Source: Chara braunii (Eukaryota; Streptophyta; Charophyceae; Charales; Characeae). From it: 38,214 nt of DNA. Both the position numbers and the translations under genes were made by a program. This document shows, one piece after another, positions 1-10,126 of the stretch. Position 1 is the first letter of the stretch. Each line of letters begins with the position of its first letter. The notes under the pieces are model-generated. The model had not been told where the DNA came from and did not search any database. It was given only the letters and a program-made list of their open reading frames with translations. The DNA lies in contig BFEA01000331.1 in NCBI GenBank assembly GCA_003427395.1, positions 1,543,577-1,581,790 on the forward strand, given 5' to 3'.

Positions 1-330
1 GCCATTATTGCTGATGAACAAATCAGCCGTTTCTACCAGTGAGCAAACAGCCATTATTGCTGATGAACAGATCAGCCGTTTCTACTAGTGAGCAAACAGC
101 CATTATTGCTGACGAACAGATCAGCCATTTCTACTAGTGAGCAAACAGCCATGATTGCTGACGAACAGATCAGCCGTTTCTACTAGTGAGCAAACAGTCA
201 TTATTGCTGATGATCAGATCAGCCGTCCCTACAGGTGAGTAAACAACTATTGTCACTGATGATTAGACCAGCCTTCCCCGCGAAAAGAGCAAATAGCAAC
301 TATCAATGATGATCAGGCCACCCATTCTCG
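1..330. repeat. 49-bp minisatellite, about 5 good copies plus decayed copies
   Basis: The units at 2-50, 51-99, 100-148, 149-197 and 198-246 align with a period of exactly 49 bases. Each holds the core CAGATCAGCC (or a close variant) and, in the first four, GTGAGCAAACAG. From about 247 to 330 two more units are recognisable but diverged. The array runs off the left window edge. The same GATCAGCC core appears in the tandem repeats at the right end. No coding function is seen. The repeats lack the alternation with unrelated spacers that a CRISPR array would show. Confidence 0.9.
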
Positions 331-556
331 CAAATGACCTGACACCCATCAACGTAGATGGTCTGATCAACCATCCCATCGAGTTCCGCTAAATCAACCG
401 GCGAAACGAAGGGGGGGGAAAACGAAACGAAACATAACAGACTGGGTGAGTAAAGGGGCGGTACGAAGAAAGAGTGAACAGAGAGAGAGAGAGAGAGAGA
501 AAGATAAAATGGAGTGGCTCATCAGAGATTGACCGTTGAAACTCGCTGCAGTGAGA
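331..556. repeat. Low-complexity spacer with poly-G and (GA)n
   Basis: No gene is visible. The stretch holds a run of nine G near 411, a short repeat of CGAAA units (about 420-435) and a GA microsatellite at about 480-502. A comparable purine-rich stretch (CT-rich on the plus strand) lies between the minisatellites and gag of the Ty3 element at the right end, so this may be part of the leader of a related element. That is inference from layout only. Confidence 0.6.
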
Positions 557-822
557 ACACGCTAATTTACCAGTTGACTGTTGAGACCCATTGGTGTGTG
601 AACTCGCCTCATTGATGTGTAATCTGGCGGGATCGCTAGTTGACTGTTTAAGTTAAAGTTCGCTGTTGTGGGAACTTGATTCATTGCTGTATAATCTGAC
701 GTGTTCACTATTTCTCGGTTTAAGTCAGAACTCGGTGCTATATGGACTTGACTCATCGCTGTGTGACCAAGTTGGTTCACTAATTGATTGTTAAAACTCA
801 CTGCTGTAGGAACTTGCTAACG
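557..822. repeat. 72-bp tandem repeat, about 3.5 copies
   Basis: The phase marker GNTCNCTA recurs at 631, 703 and 775, and a diverged copy starts near 558, giving a period of about 72 bases. Because 72 is a multiple of three, the minus strand stays open and yields a periodic 24-residue peptide. I read that as a consequence of the repeat, not as a gene. The array ends directly at the gag-like fragment. Confidence 0.8.
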
Positions 823-960
823 ATGCGTGACAGCCAACCTCAAACTCGATCCCTGCTGGTCGCTGAGGACCTCGGACGCGGGCGCGGTGAGTGACAGGCG
901 TCGTTGCCCTTGGCTTCAGCGACAAGCGGGCGCCCCTCCCCGGGTTTCCTCACACCGGTA
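823..960 (+). pseudogene. Truncated Ty3/gypsy gag-like fragment
   Basis: About 120 bases match, with few substitutions, the complement of about 36430-36557, the 5' end of the gag region of the Ty3 element on the minus strand. In the frame shared with that ORF both encode PCWS-RTS-AGA-SDRR-CPWLQR. A second frame is also kept: an ATG at 823 opens a 23-codon reading frame ending at 894 whose end, LLVAEDLG-GR-E, matches a 26-codon frame at 36477-36557. A third frame encodes a basic run resembling gag nucleic-acid-binding sequence (NPAGRRGPRKRAQR in the right copy) but carries TGA codons here. I cannot decide which frame is ancestral. The fragment is cut near 960, where LINE-like sequence begins. 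Confidence 0.65.
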
Positions 961-1179
961 CAACCACAACGCATTGCTTGACATACTGTGTGCTAAGGTA
1001 AAAGCTAGTGAATTTCGGTCCGAGGATGATATGTGCAAATGTCTGTGTAGAGCAATGCGAAAAAAGACCTTGAACCTGGACAGATGGGATGTCAAACAGT
1101 GGCACCCCTTGTGAATTCCGCTCTTCTAGTAGATTATTGACTGACTTAGAAACACTCTATTGCAGAAACCTTGCCTGGC

Positions 1180-2310
1180 AACAATGTGTGAAGTCGACAG
1201 ACCTGGACCTACGCTCCATCAATATAAACTTGAATGATTTGGCCACCTATGGCCCAGAAAAATGTCTGGCCATTTGGGACGAGCTTAGAGGGGGGCGGGG
1301 GAGGCGATGGCCAGACGTGATATGCGTTCAAGAGACTCACCTAAAGGACAACCCGGATCACGACAAGGCACACAAGATGGTCTGGCCCCACTCGGTTCTT
1401 AGGGCCCATGCCCTCAGGCATGGATCTGCTGGGGTTGCCATCTGGATCCCTCTTGACTCCAGGTTCCATATGGTCCATTGGGTGGCAGACAAAGAAGAAG
1501 GGCGGTGGGTATCAATGTTAGGGATGTTGGAGCTGGAATTGCTCTGTATCATGTGCATCTATTCTCCCAAAACAGCGATTTCGTCAAAACGGACATTTTT
1601 TATTTTTTGCACGAAATTGGAAGTCCAGACTGCGGCCAAAATTTGATGAAATTTTGGGTAGGGCGTTCTGAAAACACCCTACCCCCTCGGTGTATCTGGA
1701 CTCAGCTGGGGTCCAAAGACATCCAGGGGGGTACGGCGGCGTTTTCAGAACGCCGTACCCCCCTGGCGAGGGGGTAGGGAGCGTAGGGCATTTTCAGAAC
1801 GCCCTACCCAAAATTTCATCAAATTTTGGCCGCAGTCTGAACTCTCAATTTCGTACAAAAAATAAAAAATGTTCGTTTTGGCGAAATCGCTGTTCCAACA
1901 CGGTGGGAGAAAGAAGAGTTTTTTTAGGGGACATAGGAACGCGAGTACCTAACGACATTCCGCTGGTAATTGCGGGGGATTTTAATGCCGCTCCCGACAG
2001 GGGGAGGGACAAATGGAACCCCCAAGGATCTCCCCCGCCTGCAGCAAGGGAAGACGAGCAAATGATTGCAGAAAACCTGGGCAGTGTTTGACACTTTCCG
2101 TTGCCTGCACCCCAATGACAGGATTTTTACCTGTATAAGAGACAACGACCCGTCCAGGTTGTCCAAATCACGAATAAATCTTATTTTTCTCTCAAGTGAT
2201 GTACAAGCGCCATGCGATGGGCGGCTATCCTCCACACAGTCCACACCCTGGCCTTGACCATAAAATGTGCGGGATAATACTAACAAGGAGAAAAAGGTCC
2301 GACCAAGATA
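1180..2310 (+). pseudogene. LINE-1 ORF2 endonuclease (APE/EEP) domain, split by an insertion
   Basis: This is the N-terminal nicking domain of the LINE ORF2 protein, which cuts target DNA to prime reverse transcription. The order of motifs matches the family: SININ start (about 1216), CVQETHL with the metal-binding Glu (about 1325-1345), an HGSAGVAIW strand, then GDFNAAPDRG (about 1975-2004), SRINLIFLS (about 2168) and a DHKM His motif (about 2247). The coding sequence is interrupted between codons of an S-P-N-T-V-G stretch by the 324-bp element at 1571-1894. Removing that element and one copy of its 4-bp flanking repeat would rejoin the frame, so the endonuclease was readable here when the insertion happened. 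At least one frameshift occurs after 2091. Confidence 0.85.
1571..1894. mobile_element. MITE / foldback element inserted in LINE-1, with CCAA target duplication
   Basis: The two ends are long inverted repeats. AACAGCGATTTCG at 1571 is the reverse complement of the sequence ending at 1894, and with a few mismatches the complementarity continues inward for well over 100 bases on each side. Inner arms carry GGTAGGGCGTTCTGAAAA and its complement, and the centre has a further palindrome around GTACGGC...GCCGTAC (about 1730-1760). The flanks are CCAA on both sides (1567-1570 and 1895-1898), read as a 4-bp target-site duplication. It has no coding capacity. The superfamily is not assigned: a 4-bp duplication is compatible with Sola-like elements, but the end sequence is not one I recognise. 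Confidence 0.85.
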
Positions 2311-2539
2311 AGCTTAATACCTCCTTTCTAACAAACCAACATTTTCGACAAATGATCCAACATGAGTGACACTTCTGGTGCCAACAAAAAAACCCACTTT
2401 GACTCATTCTCCACGTGGTTGAACAATGACCTAATTTACTTAACCCGAAGATGCAAGGATTTCTCCAAATCCAAGGCAGCCCTGAGGCAGCAACAGGAAA
2501 TAACCGTTCATAAGGAATTGTTGGACCTAGAATAACAGG

Positions 2540-4260
2540 AAGAATCACAAAACCTTATTACACGTATTTAGAGAGTGAAGGACCAACTACTTCAATACGT
2601 CCAACACACATGGCAAGGTATTAGGATAAGGGGGGAAATGACCAAGTTCACCCAGGAGGCCACCATGGACACTCATTTTTTCAGTATGGTAACGGCCCGT
2701 TCAAGACGGATCATAATCGAAGCTTTCTACGACCCCGTCAGTAGGGATGAAGTCATAGCAACTGACACCGCACATTTCACACTAATCACAAGGACATTCT
2801 CGAAACAGCTATAGACATCCCACATTCTTGTCCCACGGGGGAAGGAATGGACAAGTGACATGGAGGAATTTCTATCCCCCATGGATAAACACCTATCTCC
2901 ACAATAGCGGGACTGTCTGGAGAGACCCCTGGCAAAAGAAGAAACATAAACGGCGCTTCTACAGATGAAGGAGGAGAAGACTCCCGGAATTGACGGATTT
3001 CCCAAAGACTTTTGGTAAGCCGTGTAATCAGACCTTAGTTTGGACCCGTGGGAGTTCTACCTGAAGGTATGGGAGGATGGTGAAATGGGGGAAGTGATGG
3101 AAAAATGGGTGTTGTCATTGCTCTACTCTACAAAAAAAGAGATAAGATGAACATCAAGAACTATAGACCAATTGCACTACTGACGGTGGTCTACAAAATC
3201 CTCTCTAGACCCTTAGCGAATCGTATGGCTGAGGTCCTCGAGGACATAATACACCCAGCTCAGTTAGGGTTCATGGCCGGCAGAAGCATACAAAAGGACA
3301 TCCTGGTAGTTAATGAAGTGGTCAGTCTGACACGTAGGAACCGGGCAAATGGTGCTATTATTTTCATTGACTTTGAAAAAGCCTATAACCATGTTGAGTG
3401 AGACTTTTTAACCAGATGTTTGAACAAAATGAATTTGGACCGGCCTTCAGGCGATGGGTGAGAATCCTTCATAGAAATGTCACTACTTGCGTACATGTTA
3501 ATGGATCAGTGACACCTCCCTTTGAGCTTTATCGATCGGTCAGAGAAGGAGACCCCATTGCCCCCTACCTTTTTTTTATCATAATGGAGGCACTATCCGC
3601 CAACCTGAAGCACAATAAGGATCTTACCCGTATCAGGATTGCTGATATCCCGGAGGAAGCAGTGCCAATTTGCTCCCTATTTGTGGACGACATCACTATT
3701 ATGGTGGAGGCAGAGACACAAAACATGGAGGAAATTTGGGTTCTCATGAACCGTTTTTGTCGGATCTCTGACATGACCATTAACTGGGGGCAAAAGACCA
3801 TGGGTTGATGGCTACATCACCAAGGGGGTAGGCCCCTTGAAAACCCGCGTATCACTTGGCTCCCTCCAGAAGACCCTCTTAGGATCCTAGGGGCGTTGAT
3901 TACAGCAGAAGGAAAGTCCGATTCTGACGACGAGTGGATGGGGAGATCACCAAAGACCAAATTACCGAACTGGAACAATAAACATACATCAATTTTCTGG
4001 TGGGCCCTTGTCATCAACAATGTGGTACTTGCTACCCTCTGGTATGAAGCAATCATATGGCACATAAGCAGTGGGGGGCTCAACAAGTTAAAGCGACAAT
4101 TGGCGGTCTTCCTTTGGAGAGGAGACAACGACAATTCCCACACCATTAGTCGAGTAGCATGAGAATCAGCGATCCAGCCAAGGGACGGAGGAGGACCCGG
4201 AATCGTGGACCCCTCCACGCAGTTTCAAGCCCTCAACCTTCGCTGATTCCAACATCTCAT
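2540..4260 (+). pseudogene. LINE-1 ORF2 reverse transcriptase and thumb
   Basis: RNA-directed DNA polymerase of the LINE, acting in target-primed reverse transcription. Recognisable blocks are TPGIDGFPKDFW (about 2972-3007), NYRPIALLTVVYKILSR (about 3159), QLGFMAGRSIQKDILVVNE (about 3261), FIDFEKAYNHV (about 3364), VREGDPIAPYLFFIIMEAL (about 3539) and the catalytic FVDD at 3680-3691. A one-base frame change and TGA near 3399 separate palm motif A from motifs B and C. After the palm, a thumb-like region contains HTSIFWWALVINN (about 3985) and LAVFLWRGDN (about 4102). TGA interrupts at 3806 and 4160. The homologous region in LINE-2 has FADD instead. Confidence 0.88.
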
Positions 4261-5943
4261 CTTCGCACCGACCTCCCCATGGGTCCCCCTGCCCTTAGCA
4301 CAGATCGCGGCCCTTGCCCCGGAGGCTCCACCTGAGATAGACCCTCTGGTATGGCTTCAAGGACAGGTCTTGGAGACTAACGAGAAAATACAGGAATGGA
4401 GATCCGGTGGACAAACATTGGATACGTCGTCTCCTTCGAACATGGAGAAAACTCTCAATCCCCGATCGCTCACCCCCACAAAGATGGGAGGAAGTCTTTA
4501 GGCAACCCCTATTTGGTAATAGACTAATAACGGACTCCCTTGGCAGGGTTACGTGCAACTAAGATCCCGAATGGAGGGGTTGGGTGAAGCATGGGGTCCG
4601 AAGAGTGGGAGACCTCTGGGATGTGACAGCCGGAGAATGGAAGAGTGCAGAAAGAATGCGAGGTTGCCTGCAATATTGCCACCTAATAGAGTCAACAATG
4701 GATGGACTTATTGAAAGCTTCCCCCTTCAATGGTATACAACCCTTAGAAAGGGCCCCTTCCTAGAAGAATGGGACAGGGTGGGAGTAACGGGTCAGGGAG
4801 TGCAAGTCGGCCGACTGCATATGGTTGACCAAGAACAAGTGTTGATCGAATGCTTCGACATCACAGGAAAGGACCTCCTACAAGGGAGCCGTCAACCTTT
4901 ATCTAGAAAGAGAGGAAGGATGTCTATCTGATCAGAGTGATAGAGGAGGAGAGGGGATGGAGGGTTTTTCGACCAATGACCCCGATTGAGGATCTCCCTT
5001 TCGATCCTTATGAGCGGGAGTGGTCGTAGAAAGATCAATAAAATTCGAAAAAATGGGGGAAGGTGAAACCGGTGGCACTAGCCTCTCTAAAAACCAAGAC
5101 AGTATATCGAATGCTTAGACCAAGGCGCAGATTGAGAGATGTGGTAGAGGATAGATGGCAAAGTCATCTCAATATAGATAGGAGTCTGCTCAAGCCCGTC
5201 CAGTGGTTCAGAGAATATGGAAAAAGGCCAGTCAAAATCTCGTCCCTGCAATGGCAAATTGCCCACCGGTGTCTGCCGACTAACAACTGGCTAATTTACC
5301 ACACGCAGTTGGAACAGCAAGGAAGAACAATCCCTTAATGCCAAAGGTGCCTCCAGAATTGCCCTGGCAAAAAGCGTCCTGAAACTGTGGAACACATCTT
5401 CCTACAGTGTCACGCAACCGTTTTGCTATGGTGATGGTGGGACAAAGTTTGGCGACATATTGTACCAGGCGCATCATGGCCATGGGACTTGAGAGAGCCA
5501 TATTACAGGGACACTGCCCCCAGCTCCAACGGAACACCTTCGAGGAAAATATGTATTGCTTGGATAGGAGATCCGTCATATGGGTAATATGGTGGAGAAA
5601 ATGTATTCTGGAATTGGAGGAGGTCTGGGTGGAAAATGGGAAAATCACAGAACAACTACGACTTCTGATTCAGTATGAGTTCACGACCCAATGGTTGGCT
5701 GTGAAGGAAAAATTGAATCGTGCAAACACCAAGAAGGATATTGACAAACTCATCTCCCACTTCTGCGAAGACTGGCTGGGAGGGAAACGGGAAGGCTGGG
5801 TAGCAAAAGTAAGTTGGGCAGGAGACAAGCAAGACCAACAACGGGCTTCACGACAAGATCATCAGTCGGTGCACGTGGATTTGGAAAGGGATTACTCACT
5901 GCATTTCCATGAGTGGACAAAAGTGGATCCGAGGGAACTGTGA
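4261..5943 (+). pseudogene. LINE-1 ORF2 C-terminal part with zf-RVT
   Basis: The part at 4410-5060 is weakly conserved linker, with an open stretch at 4584-4931. The zf-RVT region lies at about 5236-5440: W-Q-I-A-HRCLPTNNWLI, then a C-x2-C pair, then ETVEHIFLQCH. zf-RVT is typical of plant L1-like ORF2 proteins. The stop at 5336 interrupts it. The last open stretch (5407-5943) reads in the family frame only from about 5560. It contains DWLGG (about 5770) and RDYSLHFHEW (about 5887), which recur in LINE-3, LINE-4 and LINE-5, so they appear to be a conserved C-terminal motif of this family. The stop is at 5941-5943. Confidence 0.8.
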
Positions 5944-6104
5944 CAACCAGCCCATGATTTCAATAACCCCTTTCCCCCCATCCACTATCCCTGGAAGAAT
6001 GTTCGTGGGATGGCTGAAGTGCCATTGGAGGGATGGCTGAAGTGCCATTGGAGTCCCTTTTTCATTCGCACCTCAGCAATTCTTGTTCAAGCGAGCCTAA
6101 GTTT

Positions 6105-6602
6105 TTCCAAATATGAGCTCGGACAGTGCAACCATCGGCAACAGCTGACGACCGGAAGGCAGGGACACAGCCATGAGGCAGGGAGACAACCATGAGGCAG
6201 GGAGACAGCAATGAGGCCTGGTGCCCCCCGGACCTAAGAACATTTTGTGTCTTTGTCTGTTGTTTTGTGTCTGTTGTGTCTTCGGGTACAACCCCTGCGC
6301 AGTCAATCCCCTGAGTCTCAGGGCAATCAATACTGGCAGGTGGGCGAGTCTAAGATTTTTTCCAAACACGCGTTCAAACACATGAACCCCCATGTTCAGA
6401 CAGTGCAGTCATCGACAACAACTGACGGTCGGAAGGCTGGGAGACAGCCATGAGGCCCAGTGCCCCCCGGACCCAAGATGACATCTTGTGTTTTTGTCTG
6501 TTGTTTTTTGGGTTCTCCCACGCCATCGACGTCTACTATTCACATTAAGATACAAACCCTGCGCAGTCAATCCCCTGAATTTCAGGGCAATCAATGATGG
6601 CA
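6105..6602 (+). repeat. Tandem duplication in the LINE-1 3' UTR (about 265-280 bp unit)
   Basis: Two diverged copies lie head to tail: GACAGTGCA near 6122 and 6401, GTGCCCCCCGGAC near 6220 and 6460, and GCGCAGTCAATCCCCTGA near 6297 and 6561. Small insertions make the offset vary from about 264 to 280 bases. No coding function is visible. The LINE-2 3' UTR also has a two-copy tandem structure. Confidence 0.8.
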
Positions 6603-6660
6603 GGTCCCTATGCTTCCAATGACGACACACACGAACAGATGCACTCAAAGATGTATTTGT

Positions 6661-6715
6661 GGGATGCTAGACCCGGTTTCCAGCAAGTGAGGCTCCCCAC
6701 CAGTAGATGGAGCGG
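6661..6715 (+). other. Conserved LINE 3' double hairpin, copy 1
   Basis: CCGGTTTCCAGCAAGTG is followed by CTCCCCACCAGTAGATGGAG. The same block occurs at 15941, 18201, 22702, 25939 and 26706. The first stem is GCTGG/CCAGC around a nine-base loop (one mismatch in this copy), the second GGTG/CACC (mismatched here). An A-rich tail begins about 60 bases downstream. In stringent-type LINEs such a 3' structure is recognised by the reverse transcriptase; that role here is inference. Confidence 0.75.
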
Positions 6716-6960
6716 CCCACTAGGCAAAGTCTTTACCACTACTGGGATAGTGGCTTTGCACAAGGGCCTTTTGAAGAAGAAAAAAAATTAAAAAAAATTG
6801 CTGACAATGTTTTCTTATTTTACTTGGTCATTATCTTTGGTGGCACACTTCGACCCCATGGCATCTCATTTTACTTGGTCATTTTCTTTCAGGCACACTT
6901 CGACCCCATGGGGGTAACGAAATGCTGCCGCAATTTTTGAATAATCCCAAACTTAGTTTT
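6716..6960 (+). repeat. LINE-1 A-rich tail and internal repeat
   Basis: An A-rich stretch at about 6772-6800 (GAAGAAG then A runs) follows the hairpin. Downstream, TTACTTGGTCATT...CTT and GCACACTTCGACCCCATGG occur twice (about 6821-6860 and 6870-6913). A related sequence, TTTTGACCCAATGGGGGTT, lies about 150 bases after the A-run of LINE-3 (18470-18490). The sequence beyond the A-run may therefore still belong to the LINE, or both may have landed in related DNA. Confidence 0.6.
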
Positions 6961-7293
6961 GTCTTCGCTGAAGTGTTACTGGTCAATACAATTTGGCGCC
7001 TAACGCACGTGTGTCCAAACAGAGGCACTGGGTACTGTCGCGCCATAGGCTGACGTGGAATAGCACCTGTTCCAAGGTGACTGGGGTGTTCAGTGGGCCA
7101 GAGTCCGCTCGGCGACGCACGTCACTCGGAATTCGCGACAAAGAGTTCATCGCCACTGTGGTATGAGAACACGGAACACGACCATGAGTGTGTTTACCTA
7201 GGTCAAGACAGATGCGATCATGCGGAGTTAGCCCCTAAAGAGACGAAGTGTGTGTTTGACAAAGTAGGCGTTGGGGAGGTTTCAAATTCTCAA

Positions 7294-7300
<7 letters not shown>
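6961..7300. other. Intergenic spacer, no gene recognised
   Basis: No coding region of recognisable type is seen. ATTTGGCGCC at about 6989 resembles the start of a plant Ty3 primer binding site after an LTR ending in CA, but no LTR is identified. TCGCGCCATAGGCTGACG at about 7039 recurs at about 7400 (one change). Confidence 0.5.

Positions 7301-7366
<66 letters not shown>
7301..7366. repeat. (GA)n microsatellite, about 33 units
   Basis: An uninterrupted GA dinucleotide run. It produces Glu-Arg or Leu-Ser repeats in the overlapping frames, which are not genes. Confidence 0.97.
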
Positions 7367-7367
<1 letters not shown>

Positions 7368-8183
7368 TTGTGACATGGGCGGGGGGGGCTAACAAGTATC
7401 GCGCCATAGACTGACGACGACCTAGGTAGGAAAAGGAGCCATATGGCGATACGGGATAAGGCAGACAAGGACGCCAAGAGGAGAATGTGAGCACTGAACC
7501 ACCTACCACGTTTAAGGTTTCCGCAGGTACAACTTCATGTGACACTGCTGGGATTTAGAGTCGAGAGGGTCACGGGTGGGGATTGGACGACTGCACCACC
7601 CATCAATGCATGTGAAGAAGGCCTCATTGTGTCTCGAGAGATCAACTGTGAGCAATACGGTTCCAAGACGCTCAAGGAAACGGAGGGACTGTGCGAAAGG
7701 AAAAGGGAGGGGACGAGAGAGTGAGTTGGGATGAAGGGTGAGGAGTCGAAAAAGGAATAAAGAAAAAATAGAGGGGAAGAAGTGGAAGGGAAGAATGCCA
7801 AAGGCAGAAGGAGCAAGCAAGGATGGAAAGACGACATCCAGGAGAAAAAGTTACTCGTTTGCAACAGTAAACGAGAGGGTGATCCCTCCCCCTTAACCCA
7901 CCCACGAAACATGTTCACCCCCTTTCACCCCATCCAAAAACAGATACATAATCAAAACACAACAAAGCATCGTAAAACAATCGAAGCACGTGAACTGTAA
8001 TAAATTGGGTAACCACTGAAGAGGAAATCCCCCGAAGATGATGAGTATGGGGACAGCGCGGCAGAGGACCGATAAAACCTTTTTGTACTACAAAGGGGCT
8101 ATGCGCCACATTGCATACCGCCAACTAGATAGGACCCACTAAAAACGAGGGGGTTAACCACTCTGCCAGCAAAGGAATAGGGA
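7367..8183. other. Spacer or LINE-2 5' UTR, no gene recognised
   Basis: Purine-rich on the plus strand (about 7670-7850) without a recognisable protein. Open frames on both strands are low-complexity (Leu/Phe/Ser/Pro on the minus strand, Lys/Arg/Glu/Gly on the plus strand). It may include the 5' UTR of LINE-2, whose ORF1 begins shortly afterwards, but the boundary cannot be set from the sequence. Confidence 0.4.
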
Positions 8184-9300
8184 TTGATTGGCAGAAACCC
8201 CTCCAAGGAAACAACAACGATTCCCCCGCCCCCCAAAAGTAATTGTCGGTACAAACAGACAAGCCAGAGCCTACACAGACTGCCGGACTCTTGTGTCCTC
8301 CAGCAAAGGACATTGCCATGCACGAAGCAGAAGAGGGGGCGGGTCCTAACGGAAGAGGAAAGAGCAGTAATGACAGCCACACAGAAAATAGACTCGACGG
8401 CATCCATGGACGGAAAGGCCAAACACCCATCCTGGGTCAGCATAGTCCGAAATTCGATGCAGGATAAAACACTGAAAATCCAACGGAACACAGATGATGG
8501 GGTAAAAAATTAACAGCAAATTTCGTTAAAAAGTCTGTCCCCAGCAAGAGCGTATTTTCTCACACCGTTCCTCCTCCCATCTGACAACCAAGTGATAGAC
8601 CAAGGGGGCCGTAAAACCATAGTCAAACCATACCCCCCCGAAAAAATGGCAGACCGAGAGAGGGTAAATATCAAACATGCCAACACCTGGATTTTTCATG
8701 ATGACGCAACATACAAATCAACAAATGACAAAATCAAGTGGATTTGTAAACGCCTCGAGGAATTGAGGCAGCAGTAAAGCGGTGAATGAATTATTCCTTA
8801 TACAACCAGTATCTGCCACGATTTTTACGATATTGAGCATGTTTGAACAGGATAAACTAAAGATTGATGCGTGGAAAAAGTTGAGACGTGGTAGGTCTGA
8901 AGTCCAGATCTACCCTTGGTTGCCAAAAAAACTGGACCTGGAAAAACGCAGGGAGCAAATGATGCGGGATTACTTCTGGGTGGAATTCCGATATATCTAT
9001 GTCGAAATCCAAACAACATTCATGCATGACTTCGGTCAGCAATACAATATAGTGGACTTTATCGACCCGCTCCCAACCTATGTTGCAAAGCGGGATGATT
9101 ACCTGATGCTGGTTCTGGACCTGCCACAAGAACAACCATTTTCCATTGATGATATCATCCCCTTTAGAATTGGGGGAAGAGTAATCCAAGTCTATATGGC
9201 TTATAAGCTCTGACCATGGTGCTTCAAATGCCGAGCCTGTGGACACCTACACACAGAAACAAGATGTCCCTTCCACGATCCACCCACCCAGACAACAACG
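8184..9300 (+). pseudogene. LINE-2 ORF1, RNA-binding part with CCHC-like knuckle
   Basis: ORF1 proteins coat LINE RNA. The frame is shared by 8184-8513 and 8592-8777, which hold PSWVSIVRNSMQ (about 8424) and TWIFHDDATYKS (about 8683), in the style of plant LINE ORF1 (DUF4283-like). After a frameshift near 8780, 8782-9213 continues with a fold rich in aromatic and basic residues, including DDYLMLVLDLPQEQPF (about 9094). After a TGA at 9211-9213 the same frame reads CFKCRACGHLHTETRC (about 9220-9267), a zinc-knuckle-like C-x2-C-x4-H-x6-C. Assignment to DUF4283 is from residue style, not from a search. Confidence 0.65.
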
Positions 9301-9550
9301 GGTCACGGGGCGTCTGATCGGGGACCGATTCAAAATAACACATCGGCGTACCGTGGACCCTGGTCATGAGGGATGGGTATACCAAGAGAACGTGGACAAA
9401 GATGAAAAATGTGCAGGATGGTGCTGAGAAGGGAAAGGAGACCCTCAATGGGACACACGCCCCCCAAACGACTGGATCCCACAATAGGGCCCGCAAACCC
9501 TCGCTTCACCGGAACATAAATCACAGTCGGAAAGGTCTGCTGCCACGACG

Positions 9551-10126
9551 GTGGTGCAAAAAAGGAAGCACCAAATGGGGCCAGAAGCACACAGATATCT
9601 AAAGAGTGACACGGAGAATGGCAACCAAAAAAATCATAACAACAGCGCAGACGGTGGGCAGCAGGCAACTTTGGGGGCTGGGTCAACTGCAACAAGCTCA
9701 AGAGGAAAGGAAACTGCCAAGGAAAATAACCAGAACAAAAATGCAGACTCAACGAGTACGTATGGTCTCAAAAAAGGAGGGCAGCATGACTCCTTGGGGG
9801 TGGGATCAACAATAACAGTAACAGGGCTAAAAGGAATGGAAACTGCCAAAGAAAATGTGGGAAACACAGAAAACGGAGCGGGGGCAAACAACAACGAAAC
9901 GCAGAAGCAGACTCATACATTGTTAGAACTGCTGGCCCACCCAGACCCTGAGAGCCCAAATTTCTGCAGAGATGCCTTTGGCCCCACCCCCATGGAAGTG
10001 GTGGACACCTCCCTCCCTCCCCTCCCCCCCCCCCCCCACGTGGTGATGCAAGAGGCAAAGGGGGAAGGGAGAGAGGAAGGACAAACATTGGAATTAGACT
10101 CACCTAGTGAGGACCGTCTGAGCTAG
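9551..10126 (+). pseudogene. LINE-2 ORF1 C-terminal hydrophilic tail with internal duplication
   Basis: An open frame of 191 codons, rich in Asn, Gly, Lys, Glu and Thr, then Pro. A segment of about 50 residues is duplicated: GGQQATLGAGST...GKETAKEN and GGQHDSLGVGST...GMETAKEN. It lies in the expected place after the zinc knuckle, with stops between them (about 9300-9550). A poly-C tract near 10021-10040 encodes the proline run. There are no domain matches that I recognise. Confidence 0.55.

Larger units (their letters stand above)
961..6960 (+). mobile_element. LINE-1: L1-like non-LTR retrotransposon, decayed
   Basis: A nearly full ORF2 can be read in pieces: APE-type endonuclease (about 1180-2310), reverse transcriptase (about 2950-3810), thumb/connection (to about 4260), zf-RVT (about 5236-5440) and a C-terminal domain to 5943. 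A 3' UTR with a tandem duplication, a conserved double hairpin (6661-6715) and an A-rich tail (from about 6775) follow. Frameshifts and stops occur throughout, so it is inactive. ORF1 is not recognisable. The 5' boundary is uncertain, between about 960 and 1180: the preceding fragment belongs to the Ty3 family, which suggests that LINE-1 inserted into it or was 5'-truncated there. Confidence 0.85.

Noticed and set aside
1-250. Regular 49-bp units could be mistaken for a CRISPR array.
   Set aside because: The whole unit repeats, with no unrelated spacers, and the context is eukaryotic transposon DNA.
562-801. Minus-strand ORF with a periodic 24-residue pattern.
   Set aside because: It is explained by the 72-bp tandem repeat, whose period is a multiple of three.
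829-900. A GC-rich stretch checked as a tRNA gene.
   Set aside because: No cloverleaf, no T-loop consensus and no anticodon arm; it matches the Ty3 gag-leader region instead.
7235-7545. Long Leu-Ser or Glu-Arg repeat ORFs.
   Set aside because: They are translations of the GA microsatellite.
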